Shown here: piece by piece, positions 9,738 to 18,657 of the stretch | Layout of the letters: each line of letters begins with the position of its first letter | Numbering within the stretch: position 1 is the stretch's first letter | Source: Hymenobacter lapidiphilus | GTDB lineage: Bacteria > Bacteroidota > Bacteroidia > Cytophagales > Hymenobacteraceae | Assembly (NCBI RefSeq): GCF_013377885.1 | Contig: NZ_JABKAU010000020.1 | Location: 1 to 64,000 of the forward strand | Length of the DNA: 64,000 nucleotides | Direction: 5' to 3' | The notes under the pieces: model-generated | What the model was told of the DNA's origin: nothing | The model's database searches: none | What the model saw: the letters and a program-made list of their open reading frames with translations, nothing else | Program-made: the position numbers and the translations under genes

Positions 9738-12700
9738 ATGAAGCACCTATCCTTTCTTTTCCGGCCGGGGCTGGCGCGGCCCGCCGGTTCGGTGCTGCTG
9801 CTGGCCGGGCTGCTGGCCGCTGCTCCCGCAGCCCTGGCCCAAACCGCCCAGGAACCCTTCGGGCGGGTCCGGATTCAGTACAAAAGCTTCGACTGGCTGC
9901 AGTTCAGCACCCAGAACTTTACCGTGTACTATTATGCCGGCGGCGAAGCCAACGCCCGCCACGCGGCCGAGTACGCCGAAAAGGAGCTCCAGCGCATTAC
10001 CGGGCTGATTGGGTACTACCCGTACTCCAAAACCACCATTATGCTCTTCAACTCGGTGGGCGACCTGCGGCAGAGCAACGTGGGGCTGGCTCCCGAGAAG
10101 TACACCAGCGGCGGCGAAACCTCCCTGGCCCGCTCTACCAAGGTACAGATTGCCTTCGAAGGCACCCAGACCCAGTTCAAGCAGGAGCTGAGCAAGCGCA
10201 TTACCGAAGTGCTGCTCAACGATATGATGTATGGCGGCTCGCTCCGCGAAGTTATCCAGAGCAGCTACCTGCTCCAGCTGCCCGATTGGTTTATTTCGGG
10301 GGCTTCGGCCTACGCGGCCCAGGGCTGGAGCGTGGAAATGGACGACTACATGCGCACGATGCTGCAGGAAAACGAAGGCAGCCGCACAGCTCCGTTTTTT
10401 CTGCGCAACCCCGAGCTGGCCGGCCAGAGCGTGTGGAACTACATTGCCGAGCGCTACGGCTACACCAGCGTCCAGAACATCCTCAACCTCACCCGCATTA
10501 CCCGCGACGTGGAAGTGGGCATCAGCTCTTCGCTGAACGTGCCTTATAAGGTGTTTCTGAAGGACTGGCTGGCGTATTACCGCCAACTCAATGCCCAGCC
10601 ACTCACGCCTTTTCAGGAACTCGACGAGAAGAACAGCCTGGCCGGCCGCAACCGCCGCAACGTGCGCTACAGCCAGCCCGTGCTTAGCCCCGATGGCAAG
10701 CGCATGGCCTACGTGCAGAACGACCGGGGCCGCTACCGGGTGCTGGTAGTAGACCAGGACGGCCGCGGCCGCGACGTGCTGCACCGCGGCGGCTACAAAA
10801 CGCCCGACCAGCGGGTGGAAACGCGGCTGCCGCTGCTGGCCTGGCGCGGCAACGAGCAGGTAGCCGTAGTGGAGGAGCAGCGCGGCCAGCTGGTGCTGCA
10901 GCTGCGCGAAGCCAACGGTGGCCTGAGCAACCTGACGGCCCGTCTCAGCAGCCTGCTGCCCCGCTTTGGCCGCCGTACTTCGCTGTTTTCGCCCTTCTCG
11001 CAGATAACGGCCCTCAACTATTCGGCCGATGGCAAGTCGGTGGTGTTTAGCGGGGTGCGCCAGGGCCAGAGCGACCTGTACCTGCTACGGGCCGGTAGCC
11101 GGACGCCCGAAAAGCTCACCGACGACGTGTTCGACGACGTGGAGCCGGTGTTCATGCCCGATGGCCAGAGCCTGCTGTTCAGCTCCAACCGCTGGCTCGA
11201 TTCGGCTGGTACGGCGCGCGGCTCGTTTGTCTCGGTGGTGAACAACTACGACCTGTACCGCTACCACCTCGACGGCCGCCCGCAGCCGGTGGAAGTGCTG
11301 GTTGGTACGATTTCCAACGAAACCCGGCCCCGGCCCCTGAACAACGACGAGATACTGTTTGTGAGCGAGGAAAGCGGGGTGCGCAGCATCTACCGCTACT
11401 CGTTCAGTACCCGCGACTACCAGCCCGTAACCAGCTTTTTGGCCGGTGTGCACGACTTCGACTACAGTGCCGCTACCGGCGCGCTGGCCCTCACGGCCAC
11501 GTCCGACGGTCGTAGCAACGCCTACCTCTACCCCAGCTACACCCTGCCCACTGGCCTGAAGCTGTATAAGACGGCCCGCCAGGAAATTCTGGAAGACCGC
11601 TCGCGGCCGGCTAAGGCCCCTATTCCTAACCGGCCCGGCCCTACTGTGGCCCGCGCTCAGGGTACTGCCCCGCCCGATACGGCTCCCGCAGTTCCGGCTC
11701 CGGCTCAGAAGGCCGCCGATAAAGCGGGGGAGAACCGTGTGAACACCAACGACTACGAATTCGACGAGGATATTCCGGCCTCGCGGGCCACGGCCCCTAC
11801 CCGGCGCCGGGCCGCTACCGTGGTAGCCCTGCCCAAAGCGGCCCCTGCCGAGGCGGCTACATTGGCCGGCCCTTTCCGCTATGGCACTCCCTTCAGCATC
11901 GATAATGTGGTATCGACGCTGACTTCGGACCCGCTGCTGGGACTGGGCTTCTCGGCTCAGGTGAACATGTCGGACCTGATGGAGGATCATCGGATTCAGG
12001 CGGGCATCTTCGCCCTCACCGACTTGAGTACGAGCAACATTTTTGCCGAGTACACCAACCTGCGGCACCGCTACGACTGGAGCGTTCGGTATCAGAAGCA
12101 GGCCTATTTCCCCGACCTCGACCCCAGTAGCCGGGTGCGCTACGGCCGCCACGAGATTGCGCCGACGCTGGCTTATCCGCTCACCCACAACCTAAGCGTG
12201 CGGCTGGGCCCGCGCTTCGTGAATGTGAGCCGCCGCACCTACGGCGACCTGGTGAATGCCAACGACGTGAACACCAGCTACCTGGGCGGTGAAGCCGAGC
12301 TGGTGTTCGATAACTCGGTGATTACCGGCATCAACATGCTGCAGGGTACGCGCATGAAGGCCGGCATCAACCAGCTGCGCGACCTGAACGGCAACAACTC
12401 GGGGTTCACCAAGCTCACCGTTGATTTGCGCCACTACCAGAAACTGCACCGCCAGCTCATCTGGGCCAACCGGGCTAGTTTCGGGCAGTACATCGGGGGC
12501 GGTGCAACGCCGCCCTTCTTCCGCCTCGGCGGCATGGACAACTGGCTGAACTACGAGTACACCGATGCGCGCTACATAAACGAGAAGGGCGAGCTGGCCG
12601 CCGGCCCCAGCCAGCTCGACCCCGCCCAGATGTTTTACCAGCAGTTTGTTACCAACCTGCGGGGCTACGACTACAGCAAGCGGGTAGGAAGCAAGTACGT

Positions 12701-13049
12701 GCTCTTCAACTCCGAGCTGCGCTTGCCCATCGTGCAGTATTTCTCGCGGCGGCCCATCGAATCGGGCTTCTTCCGGAACCTGCAGCTGACGGCTTTCGGC
12801 GACATGGGTACGACGTATTCGGGTACCAACCCGTTCAGTGTCAATAACTCAAACAACACGCGTACTCCATCCCAAGGGGGCTTCTCGGCCACAGTTATCA
12901 ACTTTACCAACCCACTGCTGTATGGTTATGGCGCGGGCATCCGTACCACTATGCTGGGCTTCTACGTGAAGGGCGACGTGGCCTGGGGCCGTGAGCAGTA
13001 CACCACCAAAGGGCCGAAAATCTACGCTACGCTGGGGTACGACTTCTAG
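9738..13049 (+). CDS. Secreted PD40/beta-propeller protein with C-terminal outer-membrane barrel
   Basis: 1103 aa. A signal peptide (about 1-35, MKHLSFLFRPGLARPAGS...AALAQ) precedes a peptidase-MA-like region at about 40-300, without an obvious HExxH zinc motif. TolB/WD40-like PD40 repeats follow at about 310-620 (for example SPDGKRMAYVQNDRGRYR and FMPDGQSLLFSSNRW). Next come a Pro/Ala-rich linker at about 630-710 and a C-terminal surface-antigen (D15/Omp85-like) barrel at about 740-1103. The protein ends in aromatic YDF, as outer-membrane barrels do. The role is unknown. An outer-membrane protein with a periplasmic propeller is the simplest reading. The ATG at 9738 gives a clean signal peptide. 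A hairpin terminator follows 22 bases after the stop. Confidence 0.8.
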   Translation: MKHLSFLFRPGLARPAGSVLLLAGLLAAAPAALAQTAQEPFGRVRIQYKSFDWLQFSTQNFTVYYYAGGEANARHAAEYAEKELQRITGLIGYYPYSKTTIMLFNSVGDLRQSNVGLAPEKYTSGGETSLARSTKVQIAFEGTQTQFKQELSKRITEVLLNDMMYGGSLREVIQSSYLLQLPDWFISGASAYAAQGWSVEMDDYMRTMLQENEGSRTAPFFLRNPELAGQSVWNYIAERYGYTSVQNILNLTRITRDVEVGISSSLNVPYKVFLKDWLAYYRQLNAQPLTPFQELDEKNSLAGRNRRNVRYSQPVLSPDGKRMAYVQNDRGRYRVLVVDQDGRGRDVLHRGGYKTPDQRVETRLPLLAWRGNEQVAVVEEQRGQLVLQLREANGGLSNLTARLSSLLPRFGRRTSLFSPFSQITALNYSADGKSVVFSGVRQGQSDLYLLRAGSRTPEKLTDDVFDDVEPVFMPDGQSLLFSSNRWLDSAGTARGSFVSVVNNYDLYRYHLDGRPQPVEVLVGTISNETRPRPLNNDEILFVSEESGVRSIYRYSFSTRDYQPVTSFLAGVHDFDYSAATGALALTATSDGRSNAYLYPSYTLPTGLKLYKTARQEILEDRSRPAKAPIPNRPGPTVARAQGTAPPDTAPAVPAPAQKAADKAGENRVNTNDYEFDEDIPASRATAPTRRRAATVVALPKAAPAEAATLAGPFRYGTPFSIDNVVSTLTSDPLLGLGFSAQVNMSDLMEDHRIQAGIFALTDLSTSNIFAEYTNLRHRYDWSVRYQKQAYFPDLDPSSRVRYGRHEIAPTLAYPLTHNLSVRLGPRFVNVSRRTYGDLVNANDVNTSYLGGEAELVFDNSVITGINMLQGTRMKAGINQLRDLNGNNSGFTKLTVDLRHYQKLHRQLIWANRASFGQYIGGGATPPFFRLGGMDNWLNYEYTDARYINEKGELAAGPSQLDPAQMFYQQFVTNLRGYDYSKRVGSKYVLFNSELRLPIVQYFSRRPIESGFFRNLQLTAFGDMGTTYSGTNPFSVNNSNNTRTPSQGGFSATVINFTNPLLYGYGAGIRTTMLGFYVKGDVAWGREQYTTKGPKIYATLGYDF

Positions 13050-13071
13050 CGGCGACAGGGCAAAAGATAGA

Positions 13072-13112
13072 CGCAAGGGTCGGTTTTCCTGTTTGGAAAA
13101 CCGACCCTTGCG
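13072..13112 (+). terminator. Rho-independent-type terminator
   Basis: Perfect 18-base arms (13072-13089, 13095-13112) with loop TGTTT, ending the 9738-13049 transcript before the ccm genes. Confidence 0.85.
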
Positions 13113-13175
13113 CGTTTGGGCAGGCAATCGGGACGCAATCGGGGATGGAAGGCAGGTAGTCCGGGGGTTGGGTTG

Positions 13176-13183
13176 TATCTTTG
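13176..13183 (+). promoter_or_regulatory. -7 promoter element for ccmB
   Basis: TATCTTTG is an exact match to the Bacteroidota -7 consensus TAnnTTTG and lies 26 bases before the GTG of ccmB, after a terminator. No TTG sits at the expected spacing upstream, so the -33 part is unclear. Confidence 0.55.
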
Positions 13184-13209
13184 TGGTCCGTTGAACCAGC
13201 CGAGTTGCC

Positions 13210-13881
13210 GTGGCGCTGCTAAGTGAAATCTGGGTATTGATGCAGAAGGACTTCCGCCTGGAATGGCGGCAGCGGGCAGCGCTGAACGGTATGCTGCTGT
13301 ATGTAAGCAGTACGGTATTCGTGTGTTACCTCAGCTTTTCGCTACGCGGCGGCCAGCTGCCGGCCCCGGCCTGGAACGCGCTTTTCTGGATTGTGTTGCT
13401 GTTTTCGGCCGTTAATGCGGTGGCTAAAGGCTTTCTGCAGGAAAGCCGGGGCCGGATGCTCTACTACTATACCGTGGTGCGGCCCCAGGCCGTGATTCTG
13501 GCCAAAATAGCCTACAACGCGCTGCTGCTGCTGGGGCTGGCGCTGGTGGCGTTTGCGCTTTATGCGGTGGTGCTGGGCAACCCGGTGCAAAACGTGCCGC
13601 TGTTTGTGGGCAACGTGCTGCTGGGCGCGGTGGGCTTTGCGGGTACGCTTACGCTGGTGGCCGGCATTGCGGCCAAGGCTACCAATAGCAGCACCCTCAT
13701 GGCCGTGCTGGGTTTTCCGCTGATGGTGCCTATGCTGTTGCTGCTCATCAAAGTATCCAAAAACGCCCTCGACGGCCTCGAATTCGAAGCCAGCCAAAAC
13801 TCTTTGCTTACCCTGGTGGCCCTCAACCTTATCGTTGGGGCCGTGTCGTACCTGCTGTTTCCGTTTTTGTGGAGAAGCTGA
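13210..13881 (+). CDS. ccmB: Heme exporter protein CcmB
   Basis: 223 aa integral membrane protein with about six hydrophobic segments. CcmB is the membrane part of the CcmAB ABC transporter, which releases holo-CcmE during cytochrome c maturation. The N-terminal block LMQKDFRLEWRQRAALNGM and the central ARDLFQESRG-like AKGFLQESRGRMLYYYTVV fit the family. It starts with GTG at 13210, just downstream of a TATCTTTG box. It opens the ccmB-ccmC-ccmD-ccmE-ccmF run. No ccmA ATPase gene lies beside it, so the ATPase must be encoded elsewhere. Confidence 0.92.
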   Translation: MALLSEIWVLMQKDFRLEWRQRAALNGMLLYVSSTVFVCYLSFSLRGGQLPAPAWNALFWIVLLFSAVNAVAKGFLQESRGRMLYYYTVVRPQAVILAKIAYNALLLLGLALVAFALYAVVLGNPVQNVPLFVGNVLLGAVGFAGTLTLVAGIAAKATNSSTLMAVLGFPLMVPMLLLLIKVSKNALDGLEFEASQNSLLTLVALNLIVGAVSYLLFPFLWRS

Positions 13882-13894
13882 CAAGAAGCTTTTC

Positions 13895-13994
13895 GCTGTC
13901 AGCTGTTAGCTAATAGCTGCCCTTCCAACGACCTCTTCTGTTATAACGCCAAGACCTTTAAAAGCTAACAGCCAATAGCTACTAGCGAACAGCT
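13895..13994. repeat. AGCTGTTAGCTAATAGCT word repeat between ccmB and ccmC
   Basis: The gap holds AGCTGTTAGCTAATAGCT (13901-13918) and inverted variants AAAGCTAACAGCCAATAGCT (13961-13980) and GCGAACAGCT (13985-13994). The same word family appears at 15561-15570, at 58871-58880 and, strikingly, inside purH (31317-31353). Function unknown. Confidence 0.6.
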
Positions 13995-13995
13995 C

Positions 13996-14667
13996 ATGAA
14001 AAAAAACTGGTGGAAAGCCCTGACTGTGATACTGCTGCTGTATGTGGCGGTGGCGGGCCTGTTGGTGCCGGTGCCGCGGCTGGCCATTCTCAACGAGAGT
14101 ATCCGCAACCTGTATTTCCATGTGCCCATGTGGTTCGGGATGACGGCCATTCTCATTGCCTCGGTGTACTACTCGGTGCGCTACCTGCGTACGCCCACGG
14201 CCGAGTTTGACATAAAGGCCCACGAGGCGGCCCGCACCGGCATCTTGATGGGATGCGTGGGCCTAGTTACGGGCAGCATCTGGGCCCGCTACACCTGGGG
14301 CGCCTGGTGGACCAACGACCCCAAGCTCAATGGGGCGGCCGTGGCCATGCTCATCTACGGCGCTTACCTGGTGCTGCGCTCCTCCTTCACCGATGAGCAG
14401 CAGCGCGCCCGGGTGTCGTCCATCTACAATATTTTCGCCTTTGCCGTGGCCATGCCGCTGTTCTACGTACTGCCGCGCCTGACCGACTCGTTGCACCCGG
14501 GCGCCGGCGGCAATCCAGCCTTCGCCAGGTACGACCTCGACAGCGACATGCGTCTGGTGTTCTATCCGGCCGTCATTGGCTGGACGCTGCTGGCCTTCTG
14601 GGTAGCCCAACTGGCCACCCGCATTTCCGTGCTCAAACTGAAAGTATATGAAAAGCAAATTGCGTAG
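13996..14667 (+). CDS. ccmC: Cytochrome c maturation protein CcmC
   Basis: 223 aa, six predicted membrane segments. CcmC is a heme-handling protein that loads heme onto the chaperone CcmE on the periplasmic side. The tryptophan-rich WWD signature is visible at about 96-109 (WARYTWGAWWTNDPK). Flanking histidines in FHVPM (H42) and SLHPG (about 167) are the usual axial heme ligands. The start ATG follows a repeat-rich gap. The 3' end overlaps the next small gene by 20 bases, indicating translational coupling. Confidence 0.95.
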   Translation: MKKNWWKALTVILLLYVAVAGLLVPVPRLAILNESIRNLYFHVPMWFGMTAILIASVYYSVRYLRTPTAEFDIKAHEAARTGILMGCVGLVTGSIWARYTWGAWWTNDPKLNGAAVAMLIYGAYLVLRSSFTDEQQRARVSSIYNIFAFAVAMPLFYVLPRLTDSLHPGAGGNPAFARYDLDSDMRLVFYPAVIGWTLLAFWVAQLATRISVLKLKVYEKQIA

Positions 14668-14914
14668 CCCGGCTCCCGGAGCTTTAATCCGAAAGGGGCT
14701 GCTGTTACTGTTGGCCCTGCTGCTGCCGGTATGGCAGGCCCTGGCCCAGCAGGCGCCCGGAGGCCAGCCCGAAATGGCCGAAGCAATGCGCCAGAACGGG
14801 AAGATTTACGTGGTGGTAGTCGTTATTGTGGTGGTGCTCGCCGGGCTGCTGCTGTTCCTGATTTCGCTGGACCGCAAGCTGAGCCGGCTGGAAAAGGAAG
14901 TGCGGGACGAGTAG
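14648..14914 (+). CDS. CcmD-like small membrane protein
   Basis: 88 aa. A signal-like hydrophobic N terminus (about 17-33), a short periplasmic stretch, one membrane helix (about 53-72, VVVVVIVVVLAGLLLFLI) and a charged cytoplasmic tail LDRKLSRLEKEVRDE. This matches the CcmD proteins of Bacteroidota, which help release holo-CcmE from CcmABC. The alpha-proteobacterial CcmD is shorter and lacks the leader, so similarity is by position and topology more than by sequence. It overlaps ccmC by 20 bases. Confidence 0.75.
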   Translation: MKSKLRSPAPGALIRKGLLLLLALLLPVWQALAQQAPGGQPEMAEAMRQNGKIYVVVVVIVVVLAGLLLFLISLDRKLSRLEKEVRDE

Positions 14915-15054
14915 TAAAACACACTCGTCGTCCGGTCTCGCCAATGATTGGCTAACCCTGGCATTCACCTGTTTTTGCGGACCTTTGTGGTCCGAATTAT
15001 TGTTCTGAGCTGACTTCTGGCTCCAAACCGGAGCCGCCGCCTGTTTTACTAGAC

Positions 15055-15483
15055 ATGAAAAAAGCCCACATTTTCGTTATGGCCATCATTGCGGTAGCCA
15101 TTGCTATTATCACCAGCACCGCCGGCGACGCCAGCGTGTACGTTTCGTTCAAGGAAGCCCGCGAGCGGGCCGCCGATGGCAACCTGACCAAAGTACACGT
15201 AGTGGGCCGCCTGCCCCGCGACGGCCAGAAGAACATCATGGGCCTCGAGTACAACCCGACGCTGGACCCCAATTACTTCGCTTTCACGCTGGTCGACACC
15301 AACCGCATTGCGCAGCGCGTGGTCTATTTCAACCCCCAGCCTCAGGATTTCGATAAGTCGGAGCAGGTAGTAATTACCGGTGCCATGCGTAACAACGTGT
15401 TTGTGGCCGATAAAATCCTGCTCAAGTGCCCCTCCAAATACGTGGAGAACGAAGTGGAGGGCGCAACTGCATCTATCAACTAG
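15055..15483 (+). CDS. ccmE: Cytochrome c maturation heme chaperone CcmE, CxxxY type
   Basis: 142 aa. An N-terminal membrane anchor (about 5-22) is followed by the OB-fold heme chaperone domain. CcmE binds heme covalently and passes it to CcmF for attachment to apocytochromes. The classical HxxxY heme site is replaced by CPSKY (C125 to Y129), so the covalent ligand should be cysteine, as in the variant CcmE proteins known from some sulfate reducers and archaea. A near-consensus -7 box GACCTTTG lies at 14980-14987 and may give ccmE its own transcript, as 140 bases separate it from the ccmD-like gene. Confidence 0.92.
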   Translation: MKKAHIFVMAIIAVAIAIITSTAGDASVYVSFKEARERAADGNLTKVHVVGRLPRDGQKNIMGLEYNPTLDPNYFAFTLVDTNRIAQRVVYFNPQPQDFDKSEQVVITGAMRNNVFVADKILLKCPSKYVENEVEGATASIN

Positions 15484-15602
15484 CGCTTGGTTATTCGTGC
15501 TTAGTGTTTGGTTGTTAGTGCTTACGGAAAACACATCCGTCGAGCCCCAACTCCCAGATACTAACAGCTAAGCTCTACTACCCAGGCTCTAAAAAAATCA
15601 GC

Positions 15603-18203
15603 ATGCTGAACACACTCATCGGCGACGTCGGGCACTTAAGTGTTATTCTGGCGTTTGTGGCGGCCACGGTGGCGGCGTATTCCTATTATATGGCTGCCAA
15701 GGGCCGGGCTCTGGGCGACACCGACGCCGGCTGGATGAAGCTGGGTCGTGGGGCCTTTATTGTTCACTCGGTAGCCGTACTGTCCGTAATTGTGTGCCTA
15801 TTCGGCATCATCCACGGCCACCGCTACGAGTACTACTACGCCTGGAGCCACAGCAGCAACCACCTGCCCATCTACTACATGATTTCCTGTTTTTGGGAAG
15901 GGCAGGAGGGTAGTTTTCTGCTCTGGATCTTCTGGCATGTGTGCCTGGGCCTGATTCTGATGCGCTCGGCCAAGCGCTGGGAAGCTCCGGTGATGACTGT
16001 TTTTGCCGGCGTGCAGCTGTTCCTCACGTCCATGATTCTGGGCATCGTGCTGGGCGACCTCAAAATCGGCTCGTCGCCGTTTATCCTGCTCCGCGACTTT
16101 ATGCCCGAGCTGCCCGTGTGGCAGACCAACCCCAACTTCGTACCTGTTGACGGCACCGGCCTGAACGCCCTGCTTCAGAACTACTGGATGGTGATTCATC
16201 CGCCCACGCTGTTTCTGGGCTTTGCCCTCACGCTGGTTCCCTTTGCCTATGCCGTAGCCGGTCTCTGGAAGGGCGAATACAGCGCTTGGACGCGTCCGGC
16301 GCTGCGCTGGAGCCTGTGGGGCGGCCTGATTCTGGGCGTCGGCATCATAATGGGTGCTTACTGGGCCTATGAAACCCTCAACTTTGGGGGCTATTGGAAC
16401 TGGGACCCCGTTGAAAATGCGGTGTACATTCCATGGCTGGTGCTGGTGGCTTCCATCCACGGCCTGATGCTGTGGCAGCGTAGCAAGCTGGCTTTGCGCA
16501 CCTCGTTTGTGCTCGTAATTGCCACCTTCCTGCTCATTCTCTACGCTACTTTCCTCACCCGCTCAGGCGTACTGGGCAACGCCTCGGTCCATTCGTTCAC
16601 CGACCTGGGCCTCTCGGGCCAGTTGATGATTTACCTGGCGTTTTTCATGGTGCTAAGCATCGTGTTACTGGTTTCGCGCTGGAAGAAGATTCCAATTTCG
16701 GAAAAGGAGCTGACCACGTACAACCCCGAGCTGTGGGTGTTCGTGGGTGCTACGGTGCTGTGTCTGGGCGCGTTCCAGGTGCTGTTCACTACCAGCATTC
16801 CGGTGTACAACGCCTTCCTGGGCTTCATCGGCATCAAATCGAACCTGGCGCTGCCCGCCGACCAGATTGCCCACTACACCAAGTTCCAGCTGTGGCTGGG
16901 CGTGGGTGTGGCGCTGTGTTCGGGCCTTGCTCAGCTCATGTGGTGGCAGAAAAACGACCGCGCTTCCCTGACCAATACCCTCACGGTGCCTGCCATGCTT
17001 GCGCTGCTCGGCGCGGCCCTCGTTATCCTGCTGGTGCAGTACAACGGCAAAAAAATGGAGCTGTCGTACATCGCGCTCCTCACTACGGCCCTGTTTGGCG
17101 TGCTGGCCAACATGAGCATGGTGTTTACGCTGCTGCGGCGTAAAGTCAGCTTGTCGGGTGGCGGCATTGCTCACATTGGTATTGCCCTGATGCTGCTGGG
17201 CGTGCTGGCTTCGTCGGGTTACTCCAATATCATCAGCCAGAACACGTCGGGCCTGCTGTACTCGCGCGAGTTCGACCAGACCACCAACCAAGACAACGTC
17301 CTGCTGTGGCGCAACGACGTGACGCGCATGGGTGCCTACGACGTGCGCTACACTGGCCAGTACCTCGACGTGCCCGGCGTGCCCGGCTACGTAGACAAGC
17401 AGATGCTGTATCGCACCGACGACGAGTACAAGGCCCTGGCCCGCTCCGATGTGAAGCGCGGCGACAAGGTGTACTACAAGGCCGGCGACACGCTCGAAAT
17501 TCTGCCCGAAAACACCTACTACCGCGTCGAGTATCAGGACCGGGAGAGCAAGGAGAAGTTCACGCTTTATCCCCGGGCGCAGGTAAATGAGCAGATGGGC
17601 GGCCTGCTGGCCTCGCCCGACGTAAAGGTGTTCCTCGACCACGACATCTACTCGCACATCAGCGCCGTGCCGCCCATCGACCAGGAGAAAGACTGGAGTG
17701 AGGTGAAGGAGCACGTGCTCAGCATCGGCGACACCATCTTCCTCAACGACTACTTCGCCGTATTCCGGGGCGTAGAGCCGGCCAAGCAAACGGCCGGCCT
17801 GGGCCTGGCCAAGGATGACCTGGCCATTCAGGGCGACTTCCTGGTATCGGGTGAGAAGAAGCAGTACCACGTGCATCCGGTATTTGCGGTGCGCAACCGC
17901 CTCATCGGCCGCATGCCCGACGAGGTGGAGGACCTGGGCCTGCGCTTGAGCTTCCTGAACGTAGACCCGGAGAAAGGCAAGTTCACGTTCGGCGTGAGCA
18001 CCACCCAGAAGGACTACATCATTCTGAAAGCCGTTGAGAAGCCCTTCATCAACCTGCTCTGGAGCGGTACGCTGCTCATGGCTCTGGGCTTCGGCATGGC
18101 TATCTACCGCCGCCGCCGCGAAACCGAGGCTCCGGCAGTACCTGCTCCCGAAGCCGGTTCCCGGCCCCGTCCGGTGATACCGCGCCCCAAGGCCGTAGCG
18201 TAA
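15603..18203 (+). CDS. ccmF: Cytochrome c heme lyase subunit CcmF
   Basis: 866 aa polytopic membrane protein. CcmF receives heme from CcmE and forms the thioether links to CxxCH of apocytochrome c. The WWD motif is present (FGGYWNWDPVENA, 261-273), with conserved heme histidines in YYYAWSHSS (H83) and VIHPPTLFLGF (H199). A long periplasmic domain lies near 560-820, and a final membrane helix precedes a Pro/Arg-rich tail. It is longer than the E. coli protein (647 aa), as is common in Bacteroidota. It is the last gene of the ccm block and is followed by a hairpin terminator. No ccmG or ccmH homologue is present nearby. Confidence 0.95.
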   Translation: MLNTLIGDVGHLSVILAFVAATVAAYSYYMAAKGRALGDTDAGWMKLGRGAFIVHSVAVLSVIVCLFGIIHGHRYEYYYAWSHSSNHLPIYYMISCFWEGQEGSFLLWIFWHVCLGLILMRSAKRWEAPVMTVFAGVQLFLTSMILGIVLGDLKIGSSPFILLRDFMPELPVWQTNPNFVPVDGTGLNALLQNYWMVIHPPTLFLGFALTLVPFAYAVAGLWKGEYSAWTRPALRWSLWGGLILGVGIIMGAYWAYETLNFGGYWNWDPVENAVYIPWLVLVASIHGLMLWQRSKLALRTSFVLVIATFLLILYATFLTRSGVLGNASVHSFTDLGLSGQLMIYLAFFMVLSIVLLVSRWKKIPISEKELTTYNPELWVFVGATVLCLGAFQVLFTTSIPVYNAFLGFIGIKSNLALPADQIAHYTKFQLWLGVGVALCSGLAQLMWWQKNDRASLTNTLTVPAMLALLGAALVILLVQYNGKKMELSYIALLTTALFGVLANMSMVFTLLRRKVSLSGGGIAHIGIALMLLGVLASSGYSNIISQNTSGLLYSREFDQTTNQDNVLLWRNDVTRMGAYDVRYTGQYLDVPGVPGYVDKQMLYRTDDEYKALARSDVKRGDKVYYKAGDTLEILPENTYYRVEYQDRESKEKFTLYPRAQVNEQMGGLLASPDVKVFLDHDIYSHISAVPPIDQEKDWSEVKEHVLSIGDTIFLNDYFAVFRGVEPAKQTAGLGLAKDDLAIQGDFLVSGEKKQYHVHPVFAVRNRLIGRMPDEVEDLGLRLSFLNVDPEKGKFTFGVSTTQKDYIILKAVEKPFINLLWSGTLLMALGFGMAIYRRRRETEAPAVPAPEAGSRPRPVIPRPKAVA

Positions 18204-18224
18204 AGCGCCCTAACCACCAAAAGC

Positions 18225-18262
18225 GAAAGCGCCCCCGATGCTCCTGCGTCGGGGGCGCTTTC
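18225..18262 (+). terminator. Terminator after ccmF
   Basis: Perfect 14-base arms GAAAGCGCCCCCGA (18225-18238) and its complement (18249-18262), followed by a short T-rich stretch. Confidence 0.85.
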
Positions 18263-18605
18263 CTTTAGTGGGCACACGCCGCCTGTTACTTCAGGCCTTA
18301 TACACTTCGCTCCGGCAACTACTGGGGCCAGCCAACAGCGTCCGAGGTGCTTCTGCCCGGCGAGGTAGTATTCTGCCGAATGCCTCCGGATGCAGTCGTT
18401 TGGTGAATGGCGTAGCCTGCCATAAAGAGGCAAAAGAGGCAATAGCAGAAGTCTCGTCTCGACTGATGTTGCTTGCGCAGCACCGCCGTTCAATGATGAA
18501 ACTTCTGCTGTTACACCTCTACGGCACAACGGATACGCTTTCTGTGAAACTGCTATACTGCTGGCACCTGCCGGCCGCAAGCACCACTAGCAGCCGGAAC
18601 ACAAA
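18263..18605. other. Gene-free stretch between convergent genes
   Basis: About 340 bases lie between the ccmF terminator and the terminator of the opposing T9SS cargo gene. I see no coding signal, palindrome or promoter box here; the frames crossing it are open by chance in GC-rich DNA. Confidence 0.6.
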
Positions 18606-18635
18606 AAAGGGGGCAGCCATGTGGCTGCCCCCTTT
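18606..18635 (-). terminator. Terminator of the T9SS cargo gene
   Basis: Perfect 13-base arms (18606-18618, 18623-18635) with loop ATGT. On the minus strand the stem is followed by a run of T (complement of 18603-18608). Confidence 0.85.
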
Positions 18636-18657
18636 AGGGTACACTAGCGGGGCCGAA

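Noticed and set aside
9738..10650. Active metalloprotease in the propeller-barrel protein
   Set aside because: The region has peptidase-MA-like layout, but I see no HExxH-type zinc motif.
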